A stretch of 37,940 nucleotides of DNA, taken from the NCBI GenBank assembly GCA_000378905.1, contig KB900604.1, positions 1-37,940 on the forward strand, written 5' to 3'. The stretch is from an actinobacterium SCGC AAA028-A23. GTDB taxonomy: Bacteria; Actinomycetota; Actinomycetes; Nanopelagicales; Nanopelagicaceae. Shown here piece after piece: positions 17,772 through 27,648 of this stretch. The first letter of the stretch is position 1; each line of letters begins with the position of its first letter. The notes beneath the pieces are model-generated. The model did not search any database. It was not told the origin of the DNA and saw only the letters and a list, made by a program, of their open reading frames with translations. The position numbers and the translations under genes are program-made.

Positions 17772-17865
17772 TGGCATCTCCCCTCAATTTTTATTATTCG
17801 TTTAGGCCATCTCTAGATGGGCAGGTGGATAGTTTATCTCAAGTAGTGCAAATGGCGTTAGCCGA

Positions 17866-18741
17866 TTATTCGGCCTTAATAAGCGCCTCTGAGTGCGCAC
17901 CACAGCCATGATCAAAGGAAACCACGCGGGCATCTTCAGGTGAGATTGCATTGGAGCAAACACCAAATGCACCACCTAATGAGCCGGCGATCGGAATAAA
18001 GAAACCACAAGATGAACAAGGCTTAGGAGCTGCCTGGGCAATTGGCGCACGTGGTCCACGATCACCGTCATACCATCTCTTGCTTGCCAAATCTCTACCA
18101 ATAATTGAAATTACTCTTGCACGGGTTAAACCAAATTCAAATATTTGCGTGTTATCTAACTCTTCCTCACCAGGCAGTGCTGCATAAGTTTGAATTAAAC
18201 GTTCATCATCTGCCTCAGTTGGTACAACATCACCAATTCCAAGATCTCCTGGTTGAATTCTTTGTGAGTAAGGCACCCAGTTTGGTGCAAGTAATGCTTT
18301 ATTTCCTGGCAGTAAAACTACATCGCAAATTGTTGCTTCACTTTGGTCATCAATCTTGGCAACAGTTACCGCCCACATCCAACCTACATAGCCAGGTAAT
18401 TTTGCTTGGAATAGATATGTTGCAATTCTTTCTTCATCAGAATCAACAGAGTAAAACTCACCAACATACTCACTCTTACCAGAGTCTTCGATTGCAGCTT
18501 GCTTAGCTTTATTAAGTGCTCCAAATAAATCTGTTTTATTAACTTGCACATCAACCTTTGCTGGATAGGTTTTTGGTGGTGCGATGTATGGTTTTCTAAC
18601 AATTGCCGGCTTTACAACCTCTTCAACCTTTGGTTGTGTGATTGCATCAAGAAGTGCCTCATCAACTGGTGCCTCAGGTTCAGCCACCAGTGAGCTCTCG
18701 TTTTTACGGAGCTTTTTGAATAATGATTTCTTCTTTGCCAT
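17866..18741 (-). CDS. DUF3027-family actinobacterial protein
   Basis: The protein has 291 residues. A basic N-terminus and a Pro/Glu-rich linker (about 1-60) lead into the DUF3027 core, with GYVGWMWAVTVAKI (about 136-149), VVLLPGNKALLAPNWVPYSQR (about 157-177) and PGDLGIGDVVPTE. The C-terminus has CSSCGFFIP with later Cys and His residues (GVCSN, DHGCGAH), which look like a zinc site. The function is unknown; the family is confined to Actinobacteria as far as I know. It lies beside the cold-shock-domain gene on the same strand. Confidence 0.9.
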   Translation of the reverse strand: MAKKKSLFKKLRKNESSLVAEPEAPVDEALLDAITQPKVEEVVKPAIVRKPYIAPPKTYPAKVDVQVNKTDLFGALNKAKQAAIEDSGKSEYVGEFYSVDSDEERIATYLFQAKLPGYVGWMWAVTVAKIDDQSEATICDVVLLPGNKALLAPNWVPYSQRIQPGDLGIGDVVPTEADDERLIQTYAALPGEEELDNTQIFEFGLTRARVISIIGRDLASKRWYDGDRGPRAPIAQAAPKPCSSCGFFIPIAGSLGGAFGVCSNAISPEDARVVSFDHGCGAHSEALIKAE

Positions 18742-18747
18742 GCGTAG

Positions 18748-18753
18748 ATTGTA
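18748..18753 (-). promoter_or_regulatory. -10 element (TACAAT) of a leaderless promoter for the DUF3027 gene
   Basis: On the minus strand TACAAT is followed by 6 bases and then ATG 18741, without a ribosome site. Confidence 0.5.
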
Positions 18754-18773
18754 ATCTGCTAATGATTAAAATG

Positions 18774-18803
18774 AAAAAGCCCCCGTTTTTATGCGGGGGC
18801 TTT
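18774..18803 (-). terminator. Rho-independent terminator of groEL
   Basis: A perfect 10-bp stem (18776-18785 with 18794-18803; AAAGCCCCCG against CGGGGGCTTT) has an 8-base loop and, on the minus strand, runs into a T-tract. It lies 22 bases after the groEL stop and separates it from DUF3027. Confidence 0.92.
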
Positions 18804-18825
18804 CCAAAGCATTAATGGAAATTAT

Positions 18826-20454
<1,629 letters not shown>

Positions 20455-20499
20455 TTATCTCCCTCTTTTTTTCTTGCTTTAATAACCAGATAGGTGTTT

Positions 20500-20526
20500 T
20501 TATCACTCACACCCTAAGAGTGCTAA
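20500..20526 (-). promoter_or_regulatory. CIRCE heat-shock operator (HrcA binding site) upstream of groEL
   Basis: On the minus strand TTAGCACTC is followed by 9 bases and GAGTGATAA. The consensus is TTAGCACTC-N9-GAGTGCTAA, so one of 18 positions differs. Its place just before groEL is the standard one, and it implies heat-induced release from the repressor HrcA. Confidence 0.93.
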
Positions 20527-20531
20527 AGCCA

Positions 20532-20561
20532 AATCTAGAGGATTTATTCCTGATAGGCCAA
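20532..20561 (-). promoter_or_regulatory. Possible groEL promoter
   Basis: On the minus strand TTGGCC (20556-20561) and TAGATT (20532-20537) are 18 bases apart and lead directly into CIRCE, so HrcA would cover the transcription start. The hexamers are imperfect. Confidence 0.35.
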
Positions 20562-20595
20562 ATCAGATCTGGCCGAAGGGGTATTGCTGAGTGAG

Positions 20596-20880
20596 TTAGA
20601 GCGAAAAGCCCAGTCTGGAGCTAGAGCGGGATGAGGTGCGCTGCTCGCGAAGGCGCAGCAACCGCTTAACCAACAATGGCTCTGCCATTAATGCTGCTGG
20701 TCGATCGATTAAGTTATTTAACAATTGGTAATAAGCCGGCGGAGTTAAGTTAAACAACTCTTTAATTGAACTCTCTTTAGCACCTGCATGGCGCCACCAG
20801 GTGCGTTCGAACTCCAACATCTTGATCTCTAACTCAGATAAGCCAGCTGCTGAGTCATTAATCGGTATTAATTCGGACAT
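20596..20880 (-). CDS. DUF3263-family protein
   Basis: This 94-residue protein contains the DUF3263 core: LSELEIKMLEFERTWWRHAG (about 14-33), SIKELFNLTPPAYYQLLNNLI (about 38-58) and LLVKRLLRLREQR (about 69-81). The middle resembles a helix-turn-helix, so DNA binding is suspected, but the family has no established function. It is widespread in Actinobacteria. The C-terminal tail is rich in Ser and Arg. A 16-bp palindrome overlaps its -10 box, which could mean self-regulation. Confidence 0.88.
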   Translation of the reverse strand: MSELIPINDSAAGLSELEIKMLEFERTWWRHAGAKESSIKELFNLTPPAYYQLLNNLIDRPAALMAEPLLVKRLLRLREQRTSSRSSSRLGFSL

Positions 20881-20884
20881 GGCT

Positions 20885-20900
20885 CTATCTTAAAAGATAG
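20885..20900. promoter_or_regulatory. Perfect palindrome overlapping the DUF3263 promoter (-10 TAAGAT at 20887-20892)
   Basis: CTATCTT and AAGATAG flank AA, giving a perfect 7-bp dyad. On the minus strand TAAGAT within it is followed by 6 bases and ATG 20880, so operator and leaderless -10 box coincide. Confidence 0.5.
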
Positions 20901-20924
20901 GACTGACAAAATGGTGTTTTTAAG

Positions 20925-22277
20925 TTAGAGCGTGGCGAGAATTGCTGAAATATCAGACTCTTTAGTCCATGGGTTAACAATTGCAAATCTTAAAATTGGT
21001 TTTCCTTTATGGGCAGAGGGTGTAACAAAGCCAATTTGATCTGCCAATAATTGATCACTCCATTTTTCATAATCAGCTCTCTCCCAACCAACTCTTTCAA
21101 AGGCAACAATTGAAAGTGATGGCTCGATCACAAGCTTTAAGTTTTTATGATTTCTTACCTGTTCAGCAGCATCTCGTGCTACCTCCATGGTTCGCTCCAT
21201 CGCTTTTGCATACTCATCTGTGCCATGGGCAGCCAGTGAGAACCAAAATGGTAATCCTCTAGCTCTTCTTGTTAGATGAATTGCATAATCAGATGGATTC
21301 CACTCATCCTCATCATCTAATGTTTCAAGATAAGCAGCTTTTTGCAGGTGAGCAGCTTTTGCTAATTTTGGATTGCGATAGATAAGTGCGCAGGCATCAA
21401 AGGGTGCAAACAACCATTTGTGTGGATCAACAATTAATGAATCTGCCAATTCAATTCCGTTAAACAATGGTCGGACCGATGGTGCACAAAGTGCGGCTAA
21501 TCCATAAGCACCATCAACATGAAACCAAATATCCCGGCTCTTGGCACATCTCGCTAAACCCTCTAGATCATCAATGATGCCAAGGTTGGTAGTTCCCGCT
21601 GTTGCTACCAAAGCAAAAACTTGGTGCGATGGATTTTCACTATGGTATTTATCAATTGCAGCTGCTGCTGAATCTGCCTGCAACGAACCATCTTGATTAG
21701 GATTAATCAAAAGAATCCCAATATCCATAACATCAGCTGCTGATTTAATTGATGAATGAGCATCAGAACTTGCGGCTATTACCCATCTACTTACATCTTT
21801 TCGTTTTTCTCTAAATGTATTTCGAGCAGTAACCAAAGCTGAAAGATTTCCAATCGTGCCACCTTGCACAAAAACTCCGCCAGATGTTTCTGGCATGCCA
21901 GCTAAATCTGAAATCCACTTTAATGCTTGGTTTTCGGCAAAGACCGCTCCAGCACCTTCTAGCCAGGAGCCGCCATATAAAGCGCTAGCTCCAACTACTA
22001 AATCAAATAAGTTTGCATACTCACTTGGAGCAGATGGAATAAATGCTAAGTATCTTGGATGATCAGTTGAAATACATGCCTTTGCTAAAACATCTTTAAA
22101 TAAATTAAGTGCCTCATGCCCACCTAAACCTTTTGCGGTGATGGTGTTTCCGGCTAATTCATATAACTCTTGCGCAGTTTTTGGACCATCAAGTGGTGGA
22201 TCTGTTCGCAAACGAATTAGCGAGTACTCCAAAACCTCTTTGGCTAATGCTTCAACTTCTGGGGTGAACTCATGCAT
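20925..22277 (-). CDS. PLP-dependent group II amino-acid decarboxylase
   Basis: The protein has 450 residues from ATG 22277. It belongs to the aromatic-amino-acid / glutamate / 2,4-diaminobutyrate decarboxylase family. Visible marks are FVQGGTIGNLSALVTAR (phosphate-binding region), VATAGTTNLGIIDDL, FHVDGAYGLAAL with the cofactor-binding Asp, and IVDPHKWLF with the Schiff-base Lys. The substrate cannot be named with confidence; a diamine-producing activity would connect to the polyamine enzymes at 5.8 and 9.8 kb, but that is speculation. An earlier in-frame GTG (22307) exists; ATG 22277 is preferred because it overlaps the upstream stop by 8 bases (ATGCATGA), which suggests coupling with the SDR-DUF2867 gene. 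Confidence 0.88.
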   Translation of the reverse strand: MHEFTPEVEALAKEVLEYSLIRLRTDPPLDGPKTAQELYELAGNTITAKGLGGHEALNLFKDVLAKACISTDHPRYLAFIPSAPSEYANLFDLVVGASALYGGSWLEGAGAVFAENQALKWISDLAGMPETSGGVFVQGGTIGNLSALVTARNTFREKRKDVSRWVIAASSDAHSSIKSAADVMDIGILLINPNQDGSLQADSAAAAIDKYHSENPSHQVFALVATAGTTNLGIIDDLEGLARCAKSRDIWFHVDGAYGLAALCAPSVRPLFNGIELADSLIVDPHKWLFAPFDACALIYRNPKLAKAAHLQKAAYLETLDDEDEWNPSDYAIHLTRRARGLPFWFSLAAHGTDEYAKAMERTMEVARDAAEQVRNHKNLKLVIEPSLSIVAFERVGWERADYEKWSDQLLADQIGFVTPSAHKGKPILRFAIVNPWTKESDISAILATL

Positions 22278-23760
22278 TGCGGAGTGCGTAATCCTTTCGA
22301 TTGGCACTTCTAATTAAATTTCTAATCATGGTTGGGAAAACTAATGTGTGAAGTGGCAGTACTGCATACCAATACAACTGACCACCTAAACCACGTGGTG
22401 AGAAGGAAGCTTCTTGGGTAACCTCACTTTGACCATTTGGTAACTTCTTAATTCTAAATTCAAGCCAAGCTTTGCCCGGCAAAATCATTTCAGCATAAAG
22501 TTTTAATGATTGACCAGGAATTAAAGATTCAACCCGCCAGAAATCTAATGAGTCTCCAACACGTAAATGAATTGGATCTCTTCTTCCTCTTCTTAGTCCA
22601 ACTCCGCCAATCATTCGATCCATTACGCCACGTAAATACCAAAGGAAATCAGCGCCATACCAACCGTTGTCGCCACCTATTTCTTCAATCGCCTCCCATA
22701 GATGTTCCATGCTGGCATCAGTAACTCTAATTCTGGTGTCTTTATATAAAGCTTCCCCTGCCCAAGCTGGATCACTTTGTGCTTTTTGCCAAGGCGCTGT
22801 CTGAGTTGTTGCATCTGACCATCTTGTTTTAACAGTATTACTTGAAACATGGCTTAGTGCCAAAGTAATAGCACCTTCAACATCAATTAAACCTTCTGTA
22901 GGTTTTGGAATTAAGTGATCAATAGATTTTGCAGGATCTGCTACCACTTCACTAATTAATGAACCAACTAATGGCCTGGCTAATGAGGTTGGCACTGGAG
23001 TAACAAAACCAATCCAAAGGCTAGAAAGTTTTGGTGTTAAAACTGGAACTCTAATAATCAAACGTCTTCGTAATCCAGATAACTTGGCAAATTTTTGCAT
23101 CATATCTGCATAAGAGAGCACCTCAGGTCCACCAATATCAAAAATACCAGCAACAGGTTTTTCAAGCGTGGCTGTTTTGCGTAGGTACCAAAGCACATCT
23201 CGAATTGCAATTGGATGAGTTTTATTCATAACCCACTTTGGTGTGGTCATAACAGGTAAGCGATGGGTTAGGTGGCGCAACATCTCAAATGAGGCAGAGC
23301 CTGAGCCAATAATAATTCCTGCTCTTAATTCAATTACTGGTACAGATGTGGTGGCAAGCTCTTTGCCAGTATTTGCTCTTGAACTTAAATGCTTAGAACT
23401 CTTGGCATCATTATTAATTCCACCTAAGTAAATAATCTGCTTAACACCACACTCTTCGGCAGCTTTTGCAAAGTTTCGCGCCATTTCAGATTCAATCTGA
23501 TCAAAGTTTGGTCCTAAATTAATTGAGTGAAGTAAGTAGAAAGCGGTGTGAACATTTGTTAAAGCTGCAACCGTTGATTGGTAATCAGATGCATTTCCAA
23601 CTGCAATCTCAACCTCACTTGCCCAGGTGTGGCTTTGGGCTTTGTTCTTATCTCGTACAAATACCCGTACCTCTGCACCATCTTGCAAAAGTGCAGTCAC
23701 AAGACGACCACCTACATACCCGGATGCTCCGGTAACTAGAATTTTGCGCACCGCTGTCAT
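22270..23760 (-). CDS. NAD(P)-binding SDR/NmrA-like protein fused to a DUF2867 domain
   Basis: The protein has 496 residues. The N-terminal atypical SDR domain starts KILVTGASGYVGGRLVTALL (TGxxGxxG cofactor motif) and runs to about 300. The C-terminal domain (about 335-490), with GWYGADFLWYLRGVMDRMIGG, LRVGDSLDFWRV and FSPRGLGGQLYWYAVLPLH, is DUF2867. Fusions of this kind are usually annotated as SDR family oxidoreductase or DUF2867 protein and have no defined substrate. The gene is divergent from NDH-2 across only 24 bases and is coupled to the decarboxylase downstream. Confidence 0.9.
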   Translation of the reverse strand: MTAVRKILVTGASGYVGGRLVTALLQDGAEVRVFVRDKNKAQSHTWASEVEIAVGNASDYQSTVAALTNVHTAFYLLHSINLGPNFDQIESEMARNFAKAAEECGVKQIIYLGGINNDAKSSKHLSSRANTGKELATTSVPVIELRAGIIIGSGSASFEMLRHLTHRLPVMTTPKWVMNKTHPIAIRDVLWYLRKTATLEKPVAGIFDIGGPEVLSYADMMQKFAKLSGLRRRLIIRVPVLTPKLSSLWIGFVTPVPTSLARPLVGSLISEVVADPAKSIDHLIPKPTEGLIDVEGAITLALSHVSSNTVKTRWSDATTQTAPWQKAQSDPAWAGEALYKDTRIRVTDASMEHLWEAIEEIGGDNGWYGADFLWYLRGVMDRMIGGVGLRRGRRDPIHLRVGDSLDFWRVESLIPGQSLKLYAEMILPGKAWLEFRIKKLPNGQSEVTQEASFSPRGLGGQLYWYAVLPLHTLVFPTMIRNLIRSANRKDYALRNA

Positions 23761-23767
23761 GGTGAAA

Positions 23768-23777
23768 ACAGTAGACT
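23768..23777. promoter_or_regulatory. Overlapping divergent -10 elements in a 24-bp spacer (SDR-DUF2867 and NDH-2)
   Basis: The plus strand has TAGACT (23772-23777) 7 bases before the NDH-2 ATG 23785. The minus strand has TACTGT (23768-23773) 7 bases before ATG 23760. The two hexamers share bases 23772-23773, so both mRNAs should be leaderless and the polymerases would exclude each other. Confidence 0.5.
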
Positions 23778-23784
23778 TAATTCG

Positions 23785-25005
23785 ATGAATAAACCAAAGG
23801 TAGTTATTTTAGGTGGCGGTTTTGGTGGGCTCGCCGCTGCCCGAGCGCTCTATAAAGACGCGCAGGTCACAGTGGTCGATCGTCATAACTATCAAACCTT
23901 CCTGCCTTTGCTTTATCAGGTTTCCACCGCCGGCCTTGCCGCAGATCATGTGGCCTATCCAATTAGAGGCGCACTTAGAAAAACTAATGTTAAATTTCGA
24001 ATGGCAAGTCCAGTACAAATTAATCACCAAAACAATGAGGTTAATTTAGATAGTGGTGAAATTTTAAAATTTGATCATTTAATTGTTGCCCTTGGATCTG
24101 TTACCTCTGATTTTGGAATCCCTGGAGTTAAAGAGTATGCATTAGGAATGAAAACAGTTGCTGAGGCATTAACTATTAGAGCTGAGGTAATGCGCAGATT
24201 TGAAGAGTTATGTAGATATGAAGATGAAACAAAAATTTCAATAACAGTAATTGGTGGTGGCCCAACTGGAGTTGAGATGGCAGGGGCCATGGCGGAGTTA
24301 ATTCGAGGACCACTAACCTCTGACCAAGCAAAGGTTGCTAAGAATATAAATGTTAGATTAATTGAGGCTGGCCCAAGATTGTTGCCATCTTTTGCACCAT
24401 CTCTTTCTATACGAACTAAGAAAGATTTAGAAAAACTAGGTGTTAAGGTAATGGTTAATACAGCTGTTAAAGAGTTATCTGTAAAGAAGATAACACTTGC
24501 TGATAATTCAACTGTTGATTCTGTAATTACGATTTGGGCAGCAGGTGTTAAGGGCGCGGATGCGATGGTTAATCTAAATCTTCCAGTTGAAGCAAATCGA
24601 GTTGCTGTTGAAACTACGATGCAGGTTAAAAATCACCCAAATATTTGGGCACTAGGTGATATTGCAGGTGCTAAAGGAAAAGATGGCAGAGCACTTCCAA
24701 TGGTGGCACCAGTTGCAATTCAACAAGGAAAATTCATCGCAAAGCAGATCAAAAGATTAGCTTCCAATAAAAAGTTAGAAAACTTTAAGTATTTAGATAA
24801 AGGATCAATGGCAACTATTGGCAGAAACAAAGCGGTTGTGCAGGTTCGCTGGTTTAAATTAGCTGGCCCACTTGCATGGTTGGTTTGGTTATGGCTGCAT
24901 CTTTTCTATCTATTGGGTGGACGTAACAAGATCGGCACAATGGCTGATTGGACCTGGAACTACCTAACATTTGACCGTGGCAATCGCCATATTATGGATT
25001 CGTAA
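23785..25005 (+). CDS. ndh: Type II NADH dehydrogenase (NDH-2)
   Basis: This 406-residue flavoprotein passes electrons from NADH to the quinone pool without pumping protons. It has the FAD motif VVILGGGFGGLAAARAL (about 5-21), a quinone-site-like TFLPLLYQVSTAGL (about 42-55), a second nucleotide motif VIGGGPTGVEMAGAMAEL (about 156-173) and ALGDIAG (about 290-296) followed by PMVAPVAIQQG. The aromatic C-terminus (about 365-380, with WLVWLWLHLFYLL) is a membrane-binding segment. The alpha/beta hydrolase starts 6 bases after its stop. Confidence 0.92.
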   Translation: MNKPKVVILGGGFGGLAAARALYKDAQVTVVDRHNYQTFLPLLYQVSTAGLAADHVAYPIRGALRKTNVKFRMASPVQINHQNNEVNLDSGEILKFDHLIVALGSVTSDFGIPGVKEYALGMKTVAEALTIRAEVMRRFEELCRYEDETKISITVIGGGPTGVEMAGAMAELIRGPLTSDQAKVAKNINVRLIEAGPRLLPSFAPSLSIRTKKDLEKLGVKVMVNTAVKELSVKKITLADNSTVDSVITIWAAGVKGADAMVNLNLPVEANRVAVETTMQVKNHPNIWALGDIAGAKGKDGRALPMVAPVAIQQGKFIAKQIKRLASNKKLENFKYLDKGSMATIGRNKAVVQVRWFKLAGPLAWLVWLWLHLFYLLGGRNKIGTMADWTWNYLTFDRGNRHIMDS

Positions 25006-25011
25006 AAATAA

Positions 25012-25821
25012 ATGGCAAAACCGGTTTATCAGAAATTTATTAAGGTTGGTGGCCACCAGCTTTGGTCACTTAAGTGGGCTAAAAATGGTGAACCAGTTGT
25101 ATTACTGCATGGCGGATTAAGTCACACAGCAAATTGGGCTGATCAAATATTGCCAGCGGTAAGTAAAACTCATGAACCATTTGCATATGACCGCACCGCC
25201 CATGGCTATACCAAGGTGCGCAAGGGATATATGCACTTTGATTTTCAGGTAAATGAATTAGTTGCATACTTAAAAACTGTAGTTAAAAAACCTGCTCATA
25301 TTATTGGTTGGAGTGATGGCGGAAATATTGGATTAATTGCTGCAATTAAATATCCAAAGCTAGTTAAGTCATTAGTTGCAATCGGTGCCAACTACACCTA
25401 CGACGCAGGGCTTTCATTTAATCTAGATCAGGTGGATGCAAGTGAAGAGGAGTATGCAAAATTTGTGAAGATGACTGGCCAAGATCGCGCACTATTGCTT
25501 GAGATCAAAGCAAAGGCTTTTAAAGTTTGGCGAACTGAACCAAAATTAAAACTTTCTCAACTTAAGAAAATTAAGTGTCCAGTTTTGATATTAGCCGGAG
25601 ATGATGAACCATTTAAGAGTGAGATGACTTTTAAGATGTATGAAGCAATCCCTAATGGCAGATTGGCAGTAATACCAGGGGCCTCCCATAATTTAGTCAG
25701 GGAGAAGAGCAAGTTAATGCAGGCAGTAATTAAAGATTTCTATAAATCCCAAGATTTTCCAATAACTAGAATGCCAAATCGCAGAGCTAAGCAACAAGCG
25801 AAAATACTAAGAAACTCTTAA
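25012..25821 (+). CDS. Alpha/beta hydrolase
   Basis: The protein has 269 residues with a complete catalytic set: oxyanion HGG (about 34-36, in VVLLHGGLSHTANW), nucleophile elbow GWSDGG (about 99-104), acid LILAGDDEPF (about 197-206) and base GASHNL (about 224-229). The basic C-terminal tail (RMPNRRAKQQAKI) is unusual. The substrate is unknown; the fold covers esterases, lipases and C-C hydrolases. It follows NDH-2 closely on the same strand and overlaps the convergent GMC-type oxidoreductase by 15 bases. Confidence 0.9.
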   Translation: MAKPVYQKFIKVGGHQLWSLKWAKNGEPVVLLHGGLSHTANWADQILPAVSKTHEPFAYDRTAHGYTKVRKGYMHFDFQVNELVAYLKTVVKKPAHIIGWSDGGNIGLIAAIKYPKLVKSLVAIGANYTYDAGLSFNLDQVDASEEEYAKFVKMTGQDRALLLEIKAKAFKVWRTEPKLKLSQLKKIKCPVLILAGDDEPFKSEMTFKMYEAIPNGRLAVIPGASHNLVREKSKLMQAVIKDFYKSQDFPITRMPNRRAKQQAKILRNS

Positions 25822-27483
25822 CTCACCTACTGCGCCCTTTGGCACAAATGGTTGATTTGGAAAGATTGGCTCAACTCTTTTATAGGTTGTGTTTTGCGCA
25901 GGGCGTAGATCTTGATCACCTTTATTAGGCCACATTGAAAAAGCCCGCTCTGCTTGAGCGGTAATTGTTAATGATGGATTTACTCCAAGATTTGCAGTTA
26001 CCGATGCACCATCAACAACATGCATGGTTGGGTAGTTATATAGGCGGTGGTATGGATCAATTACGCCATTGGTTGGTGAATCCCCAATTACACATCCACC
26101 AACAAAATGTGCAGTAAAGGGTGCGTTAACTAAATCGCCAATATGACCACCAGCAATACCACCATTGTTTTCTGCAATTCTTCTTGCCACCTCATTGGCA
26201 GCGGGTATGTAGGTTGCATTTGGTGTCAGTGAATCATTTTTTGAGGTCAATCTAAAACCTAAGATTCCACGCTTTGCTTTTACCGTAATAGCAGAGTCAA
26301 CATTTTGCATAATTAATGCCACAACTGTGCGCTCACTCCATTTTCTAACATCTAAGATTTTTAATACTAAGGATGGCTTAGTGATAACTTGCTTTAACCA
26401 TTGTTTGCGGCGATCTTTAATATTTGAGCTATCGGTCATAACAGTTTGCAGTAACCCCATAAAGTTGCTGCCTTTGCCATATCTAACTGGCTCAACATGG
26501 GTGTGGTCATCTGGGAAAAAAGATGAGGTGATTGCAGCACCCTTACTAAAATCTGTTCCACCTTTAGGCATGATGCTGCCAGTTAAAGCCTCACTATTTG
26601 TTCTAGATAACTTACCTAATTGATCGCTGATCTTTGGTAGATGATTATCTGATTTCATTTTATGTAATAACTTTTGAGTGTTATATGTGCCAGCTGCTAC
26701 AACAACCTGGGCTGCAGTAAATTCTCGTTTGCCACCAAACCAAGCTGAGCTCTTACGAGCAATTACTTGCCAGCTGCCATCTGGTTTTTGAATTGTTTTA
26801 ACAACTGTGTGCTCTGGGAAAACCTTTGCTCCGGCCTTTTCAGCTAATCCTAAATAATTTTTAGGCAAAGTATTTTTAGCATTGTGTCTGCACCCAGTCA
26901 TACATGCCCCACATTGCTGGCAACCATCTCGCTCTGGTCCTACACCACCAAAAAATGGATCCTTTGATTTAACCGATGCACCATTGCCAAAATAAACTCC
27001 AAGGGGAGCTAATTTAAATGTGTGACCTACTCCCATTTGATCTGCAACCTCTTTCATTGCTTTATCAGATGGTGAAAAATATGGATTCTCAGTAACACCT
27101 AACATTCGAGATGCTTGGTCATACCAAGGAGATAGCTCTGCATCCCAATCAGTAATGTGTTTCCATTGTTTATCTTCAAAGTAAGAAGCAGGTGGCTTAT
27201 ATAAAGTGTTGGCATAAACCAGTGATCCACCGCCAACACCAGCACCTGCTAAAACCAATACATCTGGCAAAACATGAATTCGTTGTATTCCGCGTAGTCC
27301 AAGACGAGGTGCGTATAAAAATCTACTTAACCGCCAAGAGGTTTTTGGGAAATCTTTATCTGAAAATCTTCTACCTGCTTCGAGGACGGCAACTTTGTAA
27401 CCTTTTTCAGTTAAGCGAAGGGCTGCAACTGAACCACCAAAACCTGAACCGATTACAACAACATCAAAATCAGCAGATTTCAT
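25807..27483 (-). CDS. GMC-type FAD oxidoreductase (cholesterol-oxidase-like)
   Basis: The protein has 558 residues. The N-terminal FAD motif DVVVIGSGFGGSVAALRLTEKG is followed by LVLAGAGVGGGSLVYANTL (about 78-96), typical of GMC flavoproteins of the cholesterol oxidase group. Near residue 190 it has CQQCGACMTGCRHNAKNTL, a four-Cys cluster that looks like a ferredoxin-type motif and is shared by a subset of these proteins. C-terminal HVVDGASVTANLGVNPSLTI (about 491-510) closes the flavin site. It could oxidise a sterol, hopanoid or other alcohol; no substrate can be assigned. It has a leaderless-type promoter. Confidence 0.87.
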   Translation of the reverse strand: MKSADFDVVVIGSGFGGSVAALRLTEKGYKVAVLEAGRRFSDKDFPKTSWRLSRFLYAPRLGLRGIQRIHVLPDVLVLAGAGVGGGSLVYANTLYKPPASYFEDKQWKHITDWDAELSPWYDQASRMLGVTENPYFSPSDKAMKEVADQMGVGHTFKLAPLGVYFGNGASVKSKDPFFGGVGPERDGCQQCGACMTGCRHNAKNTLPKNYLGLAEKAGAKVFPEHTVVKTIQKPDGSWQVIARKSSAWFGGKREFTAAQVVVAAGTYNTQKLLHKMKSDNHLPKISDQLGKLSRTNSEALTGSIMPKGGTDFSKGAAITSSFFPDDHTHVEPVRYGKGSNFMGLLQTVMTDSSNIKDRRKQWLKQVITKPSLVLKILDVRKWSERTVVALIMQNVDSAITVKAKRGILGFRLTSKNDSLTPNATYIPAANEVARRIAENNGGIAGGHIGDLVNAPFTAHFVGGCVIGDSPTNGVIDPYHRLYNYPTMHVVDGASVTANLGVNPSLTITAQAERAFSMWPNKGDQDLRPAQNTTYKRVEPIFPNQPFVPKGAVGELRVS

Positions 27484-27489
27484 AATTAA

Positions 27490-27495
27490 ACTCTA
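27490..27495 (-). promoter_or_regulatory. -10 element (TAGAGT) of a leaderless promoter for the GMC-type oxidoreductase
   Basis: On the minus strand TAGAGT is followed by 6 bases and ATG 27483; there is no ribosome site. Confidence 0.45.
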
Positions 27496-27529
27496 CTTTG
27501 ATTGAAGATAAAAAATAAGTAGTTAAAAC

Positions 27530-27604
27530 TGGAGCCCCCCGTCAGGATTGAACTGACGACCTGCCGCTTACAAGGCGGCTGCTCTACCACTGAGCTAGAG
27601 AGGC
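27530..27604 (-). tRNA. tRNA-Thr (anticodon TGT), CCA encoded
   Basis: On the minus strand the acceptor GCCTCTC pairs with GGGGGGC (two G-U pairs), the D-arm reads GCTCAGTGGTAGAGC, and the anticodon loop CTTGTAA is closed by GCCGC/GCGGC. The T-arm contains GTTCAATCC. Discriminator T is followed by an encoded CCA, unlike the tRNA-Arg in this window. The length is 75 bases with CCA. Confidence 0.93.
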
Positions 27605-27648
27605 GTGGTGCGAGGCGTAATTATTGCATAGCCCGGAAGCGGTATTTA

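Noticed and set aside
17805-17822. Short dyad between the cold-shock gene and DUF3027 considered as a terminator
   Set aside because: The stem has a mismatch, the loop would be only two bases and no T-tract follows.
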